Position numbers and translations under genes: made by a program
Notes under the pieces: model-generated
Told to the model about the DNA's origin: nothing
Seen by the model: only the letters and a program-made list of their open reading frames with translations
The model's database searches: none
NCBI GenBank assembly: GCA_017479705.1
Contig: JAFVCA010000049.1
Location: 1-49,320 of the forward strand
Direction of reading: 5' to 3'
DNA: 49,320 nucleotides
Source: Bacteroidales bacterium
Lineage (GTDB): Bacteria > Bacteroidota > Bacteroidia > Bacteroidales > P3
In this document: positions 17,327 through 25,061 of the stretch, one piece after another
Numbering within the stretch: position 1 is the first letter of the stretch
Layout: every line of letters begins with the position of its first letter

Positions 17327-17818
17327 TCAACGGCTCAGATTATAGAGGCTGTCGGTGACGACGAGGGTGAGCTTACAATAGCTTATGTTGCCTTTAAAAG
17401 GTCCCGAGGTGTTGGGGCGTTCCTCATAACGGTAGAGGGAAGCAGGGGTATTGGCATCGTCAAAGCTGTAAAGGGCATCGGCCCCGGTGCTGTCCATGTA
17501 GTAGTTGAGGGTGCGGCCGTCGTCGAAACGGATTTGCACACTGTCGCCATAGGAATGCCAACAGACTTGGTGAGCTATGCCTACGAGTGAGGCTCCGCCC
17601 AAGCCACCTGTAACCCACACTACGGAGTCGGTATGCGCCGGCGCGGAGAGGGGATGGATGGCTGCGTAGTGGTGGTTGACCGTATCGTAGGGCTGGAGCG
17701 ACTGGATGGTGAGGTCGTGGCTGGTGCGGTTGTCGATGGCAAACACCGAGGTGTAGCCGGGGTCGCAAGCCGTCAGCAGAAGGGCTGCCGCAAGGGGAAC
17801 AAGGTATATTGCTTTCAT
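17327..17818 (-). CDS. Lipoprotein, first gene of the sigma factor operon
   Basis: A 163-aa protein with a lipoprotein signal (MKAIYLVPLAAALLLTAC; lipid-modified Cys18 expected). The mature part has beta-like stretches (SVFAIDNRTSHDLTIQSL; QIRFDDGRTLNYYMDS) and no family I recognise. It is the first gene of a tight operon with an ECF sigma factor and a membrane protein, so it may sense or report an envelope condition; that is inference. Confidence 0.85.
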   Translation of the reverse strand: MKAIYLVPLAAALLLTACDPGYTSVFAIDNRTSHDLTIQSLQPYDTVNHHYAAIHPLSAPAHTDSVVWVTGGLGGASLVGIAHQVCWHSYGDSVQIRFDDGRTLNYYMDSTGADALYSFDDANTPASLYRYEERPNTSGPFKGNISYCKLTLVVTDSLYNLSR

Positions 17819-17922
17819 TGTTTTGTGTGTTTGTTTGCCTGTATAGACGCAAAAAAGCAGGATTTCTTACACTTCAGGTGAAAAAAATCTGCTTTTATGG
17901 GTCGGAGGCACGGCGGCGGTGC

Positions 17923-18990
17923 CTACAGGCGTTCTATCCAGTGCTTGATGTCCTGCTCGTCGTCGAGGCGACAGACCAGCAGACTGTGGTCGCGGAGGGC
18001 CACAAGGCAGTGGTCCATTCCCTGCACTACGGCCTCATAGCCGGGCTCGATGTTGACGACGCTGTTGCGCGTCTGCTCTATCACAGCATGGCCGCTGACG
18101 GCGTTTTGGGCGGCGTCGTGGGCAGCGTGTTCGTAGAGGGAGCCCCAGGTGCCGATGTCGCTCCAGCCGAAGTCGGCAGGGATGGTGTAGCGGTTGGGGG
18201 AGCGTTCCATGATGCCGTAGTCTATGCTGATGTTTTCGCACTGGGCAAACATGCCGTCGATGAAGGCTTGCTCCTGCGGGGTGCCGAAGAGGCTGCGCCC
18301 CTGGTCGAAGAGCTGCTCCATGGCTGGCAGGTAGTCGTGATAGGCGCGGCGGATACCTTGCAGCGACCAAACAAAGATGCCGGCGTTCCAGAGGTAGCGG
18401 CCGGAGGCGAGGTATTGTTTGGCGGTCTCCAGATTGGGTTTTTCCTTGAAGTTGACAACAGGCTTCACCTCTTGGACGGAGGAGCCGTCGCGATCCGCAT
18501 TCCATTCGATGTAGCCGTAGCCCGTCTCGGGACGCGAGGGCTTGATGCCGATGGTGAGGAGGGCATCGGCGTGGAGGGGGTCTTCGACGAAGTCCATGCC
18601 CACACGGATGACGCGCTGGAACTCGACTTCGTTGGTGACGAGGTGGTCGGCAGGGGTGACCACGATGCTGGCCTCCGGGGTGCTGGAGAGGATACGGTAG
18701 TTGGCGTAGGCAATGCAGGGCGCGGTGTTGCGACGCATGGGTTCGCAGAGCACCTGGTCCGGGCGCAGCTCGGGGAGATGCTGGAGCACCAGCTCCTTGT
18801 AGGCGGCGTTGGTCACCACTAAGAAGTTTTCGGCGGGCACCACGGGGAGGAAACGCTCAAAGGTGCTGCGGATGAAGCTCTTGCCTGTCCCCAGAATGTC
18901 GAGGAACTGTTTGGGGTAGTTGTTCTTGCTGAGGGGCCAGAAACGGCTGCCAATGCCGCCGGCCATAATGATGCAGTAACGGTTGCTCAT
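17923..18990 (-). CDS. manC: Mannose-1-phosphate guanylyltransferase
   Basis: A 355-aa cytoplasmic enzyme making GDP-mannose from mannose-1-phosphate and GTP, for surface polysaccharides and glycoproteins. The N-terminal nucleotidyltransferase signature MAGGIGSRFWPLSKNNYPKQF is complete, followed by EPMRRNTAPCIAYA, VTPADHLV and a FKEKPNLETA sugar-binding motif. The protein ends near residue 355, so it is the short form lacking the phosphomannose isomerase domain. Bacteroidota normally carry this form. It stands in a leftward run between trpS and the sigma operon, with no other sugar-nucleotide genes nearby. Confidence 0.93.
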   Translation of the reverse strand: MSNRYCIIMAGGIGSRFWPLSKNNYPKQFLDILGTGKSFIRSTFERFLPVVPAENFLVVTNAAYKELVLQHLPELRPDQVLCEPMRRNTAPCIAYANYRILSSTPEASIVVTPADHLVTNEVEFQRVIRVGMDFVEDPLHADALLTIGIKPSRPETGYGYIEWNADRDGSSVQEVKPVVNFKEKPNLETAKQYLASGRYLWNAGIFVWSLQGIRRAYHDYLPAMEQLFDQGRSLFGTPQEQAFIDGMFAQCENISIDYGIMERSPNRYTIPADFGWSDIGTWGSLYEHAAHDAAQNAVSGHAVIEQTRNSVVNIEPGYEAVVQGMDHCLVALRDHSLLVCRLDDEQDIKHWIERL

Positions 18991-19036
18991 GGTTATTTGA
19001 TTTAGGGGTGACAGATGTTATAGAACAGATAGCGGA

Positions 19037-20053
19037 TTAGTTCCTGTAGCCTATGACGTGGCGGACCTCGGCTATGGTGCGGTCAGCGCTGGCGCGGGCT
19101 TTTTCCTTGCCTTGGTCTATGATGCGGCGGAGGCCTTCCTCGTCGGCACCCACTTCGAGGATGCGCTGGCGCAGGGGCTCGACAAAGGCCACCATGTCCT
19201 CGGCCAACTGCTTTTTCAGGTCGCCATAGCGGATTTGGCAGCGGTTGTAGAGGTCGTCGAAATAGTCGACGGTCTCCGGCTTGGAGACGGCACGGAGCAG
19301 GCTGAAGAGGTTCTCAATCTCTTCGGGTTTCTTTTGGTTCATCTCGGTGGGGCCGCTGTCGCTCTTGGCTTTCATAATCTTCTTGCGGATGACGGAGGGT
19401 TCGTCGGTAAGGAAGATGGTGCTGGCTTCGCCTTCGCTCTTGCCCATCTTGCCGCTGCCGTTGAGGGCCGGAATCTTTACCAGACCGGCAGGGGAGCCCA
19501 CGGCTTGCGGCAACGGGAAGACCTCGCTGCCATACATGCTATTGAAACGCTGGGCGTAGGTGCGGGTCATCTCCAAGTGCTGCTCCTGGTCTTTGCCCAC
19601 CGGCACACGGGTGGCCTTGTGGATGAGGATGTCCGCGGCCATGAGGGTGGGATAGGTGAGCAGACCGGTGTTCACATTGTTGGGGTTCTGGCGCACCTTG
19701 TCCTTGAAGGAGGTGACGCGCTCCAGTTCGCCCAAGTAGGCGTTCATATTGAAGAAGAGGTAGAGTTCCGCTGTCTGCGGGAGGTCGCTCTGGAAATAGA
19801 TTGTGGCGCGATCGGGGTCGAGACCGGCAGCCAAGTATTGCACCAGTATTTGGCGGGCGTTCTGATACAGGTTGCCTGGGGTGGGATGGGTGGTGAGCGA
19901 ATGGTAGTCCGCCACGAAAAAGTAGCAGTCAAACTGCTCTTGCAGCTTTACAAAGTTGCGGAGGGCTCCGAAATAGTTGCCCAGATGCAGGTTGCCTGTG
20001 GGGCGGATGCCACTGCACACAATCTCACGCTTGATGTTATCAGTCATAGACAT
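19037..20053 (-). CDS. trpS: Tryptophanyl-tRNA synthetase
   Basis: A 338-aa class I synthetase that charges tRNA-Trp. It shows the HIGH-type motif in RPTGNLHLGNYFGALRN, a DYHSLTT segment and the KMSKS-type motif KMGKSEGE. Start 20053 (MSMTDNIKREIVCSG) is chosen because it fits the family length of about 330 aa; the second Met at 20047 is equally possible. The longer frame up to 20137 crosses the promoter and is rejected. Confidence 0.95.
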   Translation of the reverse strand: MSMTDNIKREIVCSGIRPTGNLHLGNYFGALRNFVKLQEQFDCYFFVADYHSLTTHPTPGNLYQNARQILVQYLAAGLDPDRATIYFQSDLPQTAELYLFFNMNAYLGELERVTSFKDKVRQNPNNVNTGLLTYPTLMAADILIHKATRVPVGKDQEQHLEMTRTYAQRFNSMYGSEVFPLPQAVGSPAGLVKIPALNGSGKMGKSEGEASTIFLTDEPSVIRKKIMKAKSDSGPTEMNQKKPEEIENLFSLLRAVSKPETVDYFDDLYNRCQIRYGDLKKQLAEDMVAFVEPLRQRILEVGADEEGLRRIIDQGKEKARASADRTIAEVRHVIGYRN

Positions 20054-20104
20054 AGAGTGATAAATGAATAAAACAATAGGCCGCAGACACACTCCGCGGA
20101 AATG

Positions 20105-20112
20105 CAAAGATA
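20105..20112 (-). promoter_or_regulatory. -7 element TATCTTTG for trpS
   Basis: The minus strand reads TATCTTTG 52 bp upstream of the chosen trpS start. Confidence 0.6.
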
Positions 20113-20158
20113 CGAAAAAAAAACGAACCAACAACAAAAAAACCTCTTTGGTAGAGGC

Positions 20159-20196
20159 AAAAAAGAAAGGAGACCGTCCAGACGGACAGCCTCCTT
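20159..20196 (-). terminator. Terminator of the small lipoprotein gene
   Basis: On the minus strand AAGGAG...CTCCTT encloses GTCC...GGAC and is followed by a T-rich run (TTTCTTTTTT). It lies about 25 bp after the stop at 20221. Confidence 0.75.
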
Positions 20197-20220
20197 CATT
20201 CTGTTGGTAATGTCGAATAA

Positions 20221-20418
20221 TTATTCGGCAACCTCGGTAGCAACCTCGGCAACGGCCTCTTCAGCCATAGCCTCAACAGCGCTGTCAACGATGGGCTCTT
20301 CGACCATTTCCTCGACCACAGCAGCGGTGTCGATAGTTTCGGTCTCAGCGGGGGTGTTGTTGCAAGCTGCAAAGGCAAACATGCCGGCGACAGCCATAAG
20401 GAACATTACTTTTTTCAT
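20221..20418 (-). CDS. Small acidic lipoprotein
   Basis: A 65-aa protein with a lipoprotein signal (MKKVMFLMAVAGMFAFAAC, Cys19) and a mature part made almost only of A, E, V, T and D (VVEEMVEEPIVDSAVEAMAE), probably disordered or helical. It has its own promoter and terminator and so is a genuine monocistronic gene. Similar abundant small acidic lipoproteins occur in Bacteroidales; function unknown. Confidence 0.85.
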   Translation of the reverse strand: MKKVMFLMAVAGMFAFAACNNTPAETETIDTAAVVEEMVEEPIVDSAVEAMAEEAVAEVATEVAE

Positions 20419-20514
20419 CTCTTTGAATTTTTTAAAGTTATCTTTACTATTAGTTTAAAATGTTTTCTTTTTATTCCGATTGGAACAGGGCTTGTTGTCG
20501 TTCCAAATCGGATG

Positions 20515-20522
20515 CAAAAGTA
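20515..20522 (-). promoter_or_regulatory. -7 element TACTTTTG for the small lipoprotein
   Basis: The minus strand reads TACTTTTG about 97 bp upstream of the start, leaving a fairly long AT-rich 5' leader. Confidence 0.5.
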
Positions 20523-20698
20523 CTACAAATTCCACGACTAAAAAGAAAAAAAATGTCAAAAAATCTTAACGCTCCGCCAAAATGTTAAAATTCAAAATGT
20601 TAAAATTCTGATTTTAGACTCGCGTTGAGTTCTTTTTTCTTGAAATTCAGTCTTTTTTGGTGGCGAAAAATGAAAAATGAGGGTCTTTTTGGACGCAA

Positions 20699-21286
20699 TT
20701 AGGGCAGCGGAACGAGACCATTGAAACCCATAAATGCCATGGCAAGGATGCCAGCGGTGACCAAAGCGATGGGGACACCTTTCATGCCCTTGGGGACACC
20801 GGTGAGCTCCATCTGCTCGCGGATGCCGGCAAAGATGACCAGTGCCAGGGTGAAGCCCACGGCAATGCTGGCAGCATAAACGATGCTCTCAAGCAGGTTC
20901 ATGTTTTTCTGCACAACAAGGATGGCCACACCAAGGACGGCGCAGTTGGTGGTGATGAGCGGGAGGAAGACGCCCAGTGTCTGGTACAGGGCAGGGGCAA
21001 TCTTCTTGAGGACAATCTCGACCATCTGCACCAAGCCAGCGATGACAAGGATGTAGGCAATGGTTTGGAGGTAGCCCAGATTGAAGGGCACCAACACATA
21101 ATTATAGATAAGATAGGTGACCAAGGTGGCAAGCAGCATGACGAAAAGCACGGCGCCTCCCATACCTATTGAACTCTTCACATCCTTTGAAACACCAAGG
21201 AAAGGACAGATGCCAAGGAACTGAGCCAACACAACATTGTTGACAAATATAGCTCCGATAATCAAAGCAAAGATACTGATACCCAT
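20699..21286 (-). CDS. rnfA: RnfA/RsxA subunit of the Rnf electron transport complex
   Basis: A 195-aa inner-membrane protein with six predicted helices. Family signatures are FVNNVVLAQFLGICPFLGVSK near the N-terminus and GVFLPLITTNCAVLGVA in the middle, matching RnfA rather than NqrE. RnfA belongs to the membrane core of the ferredoxin:NAD+ oxidoreductase that pumps Na+ or H+. The gene has its own promoter-like element (21335) and no other rnf gene is next to it in this window, although it is normally the last gene of rnfBCDGEA. Either the operon is split in this genome or a rearrangement has moved this gene. Confidence 0.92.
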   Translation of the reverse strand: MGISIFALIIGAIFVNNVVLAQFLGICPFLGVSKDVKSSIGMGGAVLFVMLLATLVTYLIYNYVLVPFNLGYLQTIAYILVIAGLVQMVEIVLKKIAPALYQTLGVFLPLITTNCAVLGVAILVVQKNMNLLESIVYAASIAVGFTLALVIFAGIREQMELTGVPKGMKGVPIALVTAGILAMAFMGFNGLVPLP

Positions 21287-21334
21287 AGTATTATTTCAGT
21301 TTTGTTTTACAATTTTGATATAACATTCGGACTG

Positions 21335-21342
21335 CAAATTTA
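21335..21342 (-). promoter_or_regulatory. -7 element TAAATTTG for rnfA
   Basis: The minus strand reads TAAATTTG about 49 bp upstream of the rnfA start, which supports independent transcription. Confidence 0.45.
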
Positions 21343-21461
21343 CATATTTTTTTTTATTTATACAGTTTTATTGCGCAAATCGCCGAAAAAAAGTGCAACC
21401 CGATGTAAGAAAACGGTCTCTTTTGCGTTTATACAGCCAGAATCAAATCATCACTATCACT

Positions 21462-22244
21462 ATGAAGAAAACAATTTCGACAATCCTTTTCGTGGCCATG
21501 GCACTTACCTGCTGGTCGCAGCAAAACCGATGGAACGTTTATGCCGGATGGTCATTGGCCGTGGGCGACTATGCCAAGTCCGATTTGGCCAACAATATGT
21601 GGGCGCTCTCCACTGGCGGCAACTATGGCGGCGCCGGACAGGGAGGCAACGTGGGCTTCTCCTGCCTGATACCTACGAGCGACAGCAGCAGGATGAGTTT
21701 CGCAGTCAGCGCCGACCTCATTCTGAACGGCATGAATTCGGAAATACGGCTCAACAACATCACCACACTGGCCAACCTGCGCCAGAACTTCACAACCGCA
21801 AAACTGAAGCAACCTCTTTATCTGCACATACCGCTGCTGGTGGGTCTCCATTTTGAGCACCCCATCAGTACAAACTTCAGTTTCTACCTGACGGCACAAG
21901 CCGGTTTGGGTGTCAATATTATCACCAACCGCAGTGCCGAGTTGCTGAACGGGGCTCAACCCATTGATGTGGGTGGCACGCTGATGTACGACTACACCTA
22001 CACAGACCACTTCAGCACCACGACCTCCCTGGCTTGGAGGGTGGCAGTAGGATTGGTCGAAAAGAGTCATTGGATTGCCGACCTTGGACTTTGGGGAATG
22101 GGGGCTATGCAGATACGCGGCTACGAAGACTTCGACTACCGGCCTGCAACAGAGACGGGCTATGCCACACGCGGAAGCATGCAGTTCAGCTCCGACCGCA
22201 TCAATCCGCTCATGTTTATTGCCCGCATCGGATACCGACTGTAA
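21462..22244 (+). CDS. Outer-membrane beta-barrel protein (PorT-like family)
   Basis: A 260-aa protein with a signal peptide (MKKTISTILFVAMALTCWSQ) followed by alternating amphipathic beta strands (WNVYAGWSLAVGDYAK; FSFYLTAQAGLGVNII; WRVAVGLVEKSHWIADLG) and a C-terminal aromatic/leucine end (MFIARIGYRL), as in small Bacteroidota outer-membrane barrels. Start 21462 is chosen for the signal peptide. Its stop lies 8 bp from the stop of the convergent tatD gene. Substrate or partner is not visible. Confidence 0.8.
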   Translation: MKKTISTILFVAMALTCWSQQNRWNVYAGWSLAVGDYAKSDLANNMWALSTGGNYGGAGQGGNVGFSCLIPTSDSSRMSFAVSADLILNGMNSEIRLNNITTLANLRQNFTTAKLKQPLYLHIPLLVGLHFEHPISTNFSFYLTAQAGLGVNIITNRSAELLNGAQPIDVGGTLMYDYTYTDHFSTTTSLAWRVAVGLVEKSHWIADLGLWGMGAMQIRGYEDFDYRPATETGYATRGSMQFSSDRINPLMFIARIGYRL

Positions 22245-22252
22245 GACCCGGC

Positions 22253-23020
22253 CTACAGCCCGAAAAGATGTTGCGCTGAAGCGGTGGTCACGGCGGCCAC
22301 CTCGTCGAGAGTGATGCCCTTGATTTGGGCAACCTTCTCAGCAATGACAGGGATGTAGGAGCTCTCATTGCGTTTGCCGCGATAGGGGACCGGGGCCAGA
22401 TAGGGCGCATCGGTCTCCAACAGGAGACTTTGAAGGGGGACAGCAGCCACGACCTCGGCCATGGTGGCATTCTTGAAGGTCACCACGCCGCCAATGCCCA
22501 GATGGAAACCCATCTCGACAGCCTTGTGCGCCTCCTGCACACTGCCACCGAAACAATGCATCACACCCCGGTAGGTGCCGAACCCGAGGTCCCTCAGGAG
22601 GCCGAAAAGCTCATTATAAGCCTTGCGCACATGCAGACAGACGGGCAAGTCGAGTTCCCGTGCCCAGTGCATCTGCCTTTTCAGCACCTCGCGCTGCTGC
22701 TCCAGATAGGTCTTGTCCCAATACAAATCAAGACCAATCTCCCCTACCCCGACATAGCGCGACGCAGGGTCGAAGAGTTTCTGCTCCACAATGCTCAGCT
22801 CGGATTCGAAATTGTCATCCACAGAGGTGGGGTGGAGCCCCATCATCTGACGGAAGTACTGGGGATATTGTGTGGCTAATGACTCCTGCTGAGCATGGCT
22901 CTTGCTGTCAATGCCCGGCAGCAACATCATGTCAACACCAACCGCGACGGCCCTTTTCACTGCGTCGTCGCGGTCGGTATCGAAAGCTTCATCATAAAGA
23001 TGGCAATGGGTGTCAACCAT
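22253..23020 (-). CDS. TatD family metal-dependent deoxyribonuclease
   Basis: A 255-aa TIM-barrel hydrolase. It shows MVDTHCHLYDEAF (HxH metal ligands), GLHPTSVDDN, VGEIGLDLYWDK (Glu ligand), LPVCLHVRKA, GVMHCFGGS and LLETDAPYLAP, all in family order. TatD proteins are 3'-5' exonucleases or D-amino-acyl hydrolases linked to DNA and tRNA quality control. Its start overlaps the DUF2520 gene by 8 bp, so the two are translationally coupled. Confidence 0.93.
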   Translation of the reverse strand: MVDTHCHLYDEAFDTDRDDAVKRAVAVGVDMMLLPGIDSKSHAQQESLATQYPQYFRQMMGLHPTSVDDNFESELSIVEQKLFDPASRYVGVGEIGLDLYWDKTYLEQQREVLKRQMHWARELDLPVCLHVRKAYNELFGLLRDLGFGTYRGVMHCFGGSVQEAHKAVEMGFHLGIGGVVTFKNATMAEVVAAVPLQSLLLETDAPYLAPVPYRGKRNESSYIPVIAEKVAQIKGITLDEVAAVTTASAQHLFGL

Positions 23021-23780
23021 TTTTCAGTTTTTGCACCTGTGCGGTGAGACTGTCATAGAGAGCCAGCGCGTCAGGGTTATTAGCCAGCAACTCGCGGTGG
23101 CAGTTAATCGTGTTGAGGTCGTTACGCACCGCAGGACCCGTCAACTGGAAACGCACATCACCCCACTGCAGCTTCTTGGCCGTGGTCATCACTAACGGAT
23201 GGAGGATTTCAAAAGGCACATTGTGCTCACGGCATATCTGCTGCGCCACAGCATAAAGGGCGTTGGTGAAATTGTTCACAAACACTGCTGACAGGTGAAG
23301 GTACATCCGCTGACTTTGGTCCGTGCGATAGATATGGGGTGAAACCATCCCTACGAACTCTGCTATGTCATTCTCGGTGTCGGCATCGCAGCCCTCAATG
23401 CAAAAAGGCAGCTCGCCATACTCCAAGGCGACGTCACGCACGAAAGACTGTGGCGACCATAGCACACCATAGCGGGTGCTGCATTTGCTTAAAACGTCCA
23501 TCGCCGTGGCACCGGAAGTGTGCAACACCAGAGCGGTGTTCACCCTGATTTCATTGGCCACATCGGGCAGTGCATCGTCCGACACGGCTATGATATAGAT
23601 GTTGGCATTGTCGGTCAGTTTAGATAGTTTGTTGATAGGCTTGGCTTCCACACGTGCTGCCAACAGATTGGCATGGTCGATGTTGCGCGACCATACCTGT
23701 TCTATCACGTGTCCGCGGCCATACATGGCAAGGGCAAGATGCGTCGCCACATTGCCCGAACCAATAAAGGTTATTCTCAT
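23013..23780 (-). CDS. Rossmann-like / DUF2520 protein (putative NADP-dependent oxidoreductase)
   Basis: A 255-aa cytoplasmic protein. The N-terminus MRITFIGSGNVATHLALAM is a dinucleotide-binding GxGxxA-type loop; the second half is the helical DUF2520 domain (LHLSAVFVNNFTNALYAVA; LTGPAVRNDLNTI), related to the ProC/6-phosphogluconate dehydrogenase fold. The substrate is unknown. It lies between the DUF2795 gene (9 bp upstream) and tatD (overlap), an arrangement that suggests one operon. Confidence 0.88.
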   Translation of the reverse strand: MRITFIGSGNVATHLALAMYGRGHVIEQVWSRNIDHANLLAARVEAKPINKLSKLTDNANIYIIAVSDDALPDVANEIRVNTALVLHTSGATAMDVLSKCSTRYGVLWSPQSFVRDVALEYGELPFCIEGCDADTENDIAEFVGMVSPHIYRTDQSQRMYLHLSAVFVNNFTNALYAVAQQICREHNVPFEILHPLVMTTAKKLQWGDVRFQLTGPAVRNDLNTINCHRELLANNPDALALYDSLTAQVQKLKNG

Positions 23781-23789
23781 AGTACAATA

Positions 23790-24011
23790 TTAATATTCGT
23801 CCTCCTGAAAAAAGAAGTCATCTTTGGTGGGATAATCAGGCCAGAGATCTTCTATGCTGTCATAGGGGTCTCCCTCATCCTCTATCTCCATCAGATTTTC
23901 AATTACCTCCATTGGGGCTCCCGTTCGCTGGGCATAATCTATCAGCTCATCTTTTGTGGCGGGCCACGGAGCATCCTCTAATTTCGTTGCCAATTCAAGT
24001 GTCCAATACAT
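23790..24011 (-). CDS. DUF2795 domain protein
   Basis: A 73-aa acidic protein, MYWTLELATKLEDAPWPATKDELIDYA..., ending in DYPTKDDFFFQEDEY. This is the DUF2795 family common in Bacteroidota, short and of unknown function. It is the first gene of the DUF2795-DUF2520-tatD group. Confidence 0.9.
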   Translation of the reverse strand: MYWTLELATKLEDAPWPATKDELIDYAQRTGAPMEVIENLMEIEDEGDPYDSIEDLWPDYPTKDDFFFQEDEY

Positions 24012-24110
24012 AATTTCAATGTTTTAATCTCTTACCGTCCTAAAAATAACAATTTGAACCTCTTTCAGTTGATGAATTGTTTAGAGTTCGATATGCGTTC
24101 AATTCTTTTG

Positions 24111-24118
24111 CAAAAGTA
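24111..24118 (-). promoter_or_regulatory. -7 element TACTTTTG for the DUF2795-DUF2520-tatD group
   Basis: The minus strand reads TACTTTTG 100 bp upstream of the DUF2795 start. Confidence 0.5.
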
Positions 24119-24220
24119 CACTTTTTTTCTTTTTCCGCAAACAATTTTATGCATAATTAGTGTTTTTTATTGTTTGCGGCCCATTCCCTTCGCCCTCACT
24201 CATTCTGTAAAAGACTGATT

Positions 24221-24760
24221 TTAACTAAATAGATACTCCTCAGCCCCCTGCGACAGCACAAGCTCGCGCGACAGGATGAAGAGGTAGTCCGAGAGGCGGT
24301 TCACATAGCTTGCCACGCGGCTGTCCACCTCCGCCTCTTGGCGCAGCTTGACGATGCAGCGTTCCGCTCTGCGGCACACCGTGCGTGCCACATGGCATTG
24401 TGCCGAGGCCTTTGTGCCCCCTGGTATCACAAAGCTGCGGAACGGAGGCAGACCCTCTTGCAATTTGTCTATCCGATGCTCCAAATCCTCCACAGCGTCG
24501 GCGGGCAGTTGAGGCAACTCAAACTTCACCTCCTTCTCTGTTGCCAAAAGGGTCTGCACAATGAAGAGGTTCCGTTGCACCTGCTTCAAAGCTTCATAGT
24601 GCGGGGAATCGATATCCTTTACCATCTCGGCCAACAGCCCGACGTGCGCATTCAATTCGTCAACGGTACCGTAAGCCTCAACGCGGATGTCACATTTGAG
24701 TACTCGCGTGCCTCCCACCAGCGATGTGGTGCCGCTGTCGCCTGTCTTTGTGTATATCAT
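24221..24760 (-). CDS. Cob(I)yrinic acid a,c-diamide adenosyltransferase (PduO type)
   Basis: A 179-aa enzyme that transfers the adenosyl group of ATP to cob(I)alamin to form coenzyme B12. The N-terminal YTKTGDSGTTSLVGG loop binds ATP; VEAYGTVDELNAHVG, the central CHVARTVCRRAER motif and the C-terminal YVNRLSDYLFILSR motif are all PduO/EutT-type signatures. It trails the NifU-like gene by 3 bp. No B12-dependent enzyme gene is adjacent. Length is normal. Confidence 0.95.
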   Translation of the reverse strand: MIYTKTGDSGTTSLVGGTRVLKCDIRVEAYGTVDELNAHVGLLAEMVKDIDSPHYEALKQVQRNLFIVQTLLATEKEVKFELPQLPADAVEDLEHRIDKLQEGLPPFRSFVIPGGTKASAQCHVARTVCRRAERCIVKLRQEAEVDSRVASYVNRLSDYLFILSRELVLSQGAEEYLFS

Positions 24761-24763
24761 ACC

Positions 24764-25009
24764 TCAGACCCTTTCTACTGCTTTCACTTCGGGTATGGCA
24801 CGCTTGATGGCTGTCTCAATGCCTTGTTTGAGCGTCTGCAGGGCATGGGGACAGGAGCCGCAATGGCCCGTGAGACGCACCATGACCACTCCCTGGTTGG
24901 TGATGTCGACATATTCCACATCGCCACCATCCTGCTGCAGGTAGGGGCGTATCTGTTGGAGGGCATTTTTCACGCGGCCCTCTACGGCGATTCTTTCTTG
25001 GTCTGTCAT
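24764..25009 (-). CDS. NifU-like Fe-S scaffold domain protein
   Basis: An 81-aa protein made of a single NifU C-terminal domain: RPYLQQDGGDVEYVDI, then the cluster-binding CGSCPHA (CxxC) and a helical end. Such proteins carry and deliver Fe-S clusters. It follows the Mrp-type ATPase gene in the same operon, a pairing that fits an Fe-S carrier role for both. Confidence 0.92.
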   Translation of the reverse strand: MTDQERIAVEGRVKNALQQIRPYLQQDGGDVEYVDITNQGVVMVRLTGHCGSCPHALQTLKQGIETAIKRAIPEVKAVERV

Positions 25010-25014
25010 GATTT

Positions 25015-25061
25015 GAAATTAATAATTAATACCTGCGGAGGTTCTCCGCTCAATTTTCACT
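25015..25061. repeat. Intercistronic hairpin repeat (mrp / nifU-like spacer)
   Basis: This element fills nearly the whole spacer between mrp and the nifU-like gene. In gene direction it reads AGTGAAAATTGA, the hairpin GCGGAG-AAC-CTCCGC (25035-25049), then an AT-rich TATTAATTATTAATTTC. It begins right after the mrp stop codon. Confidence 0.85.
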
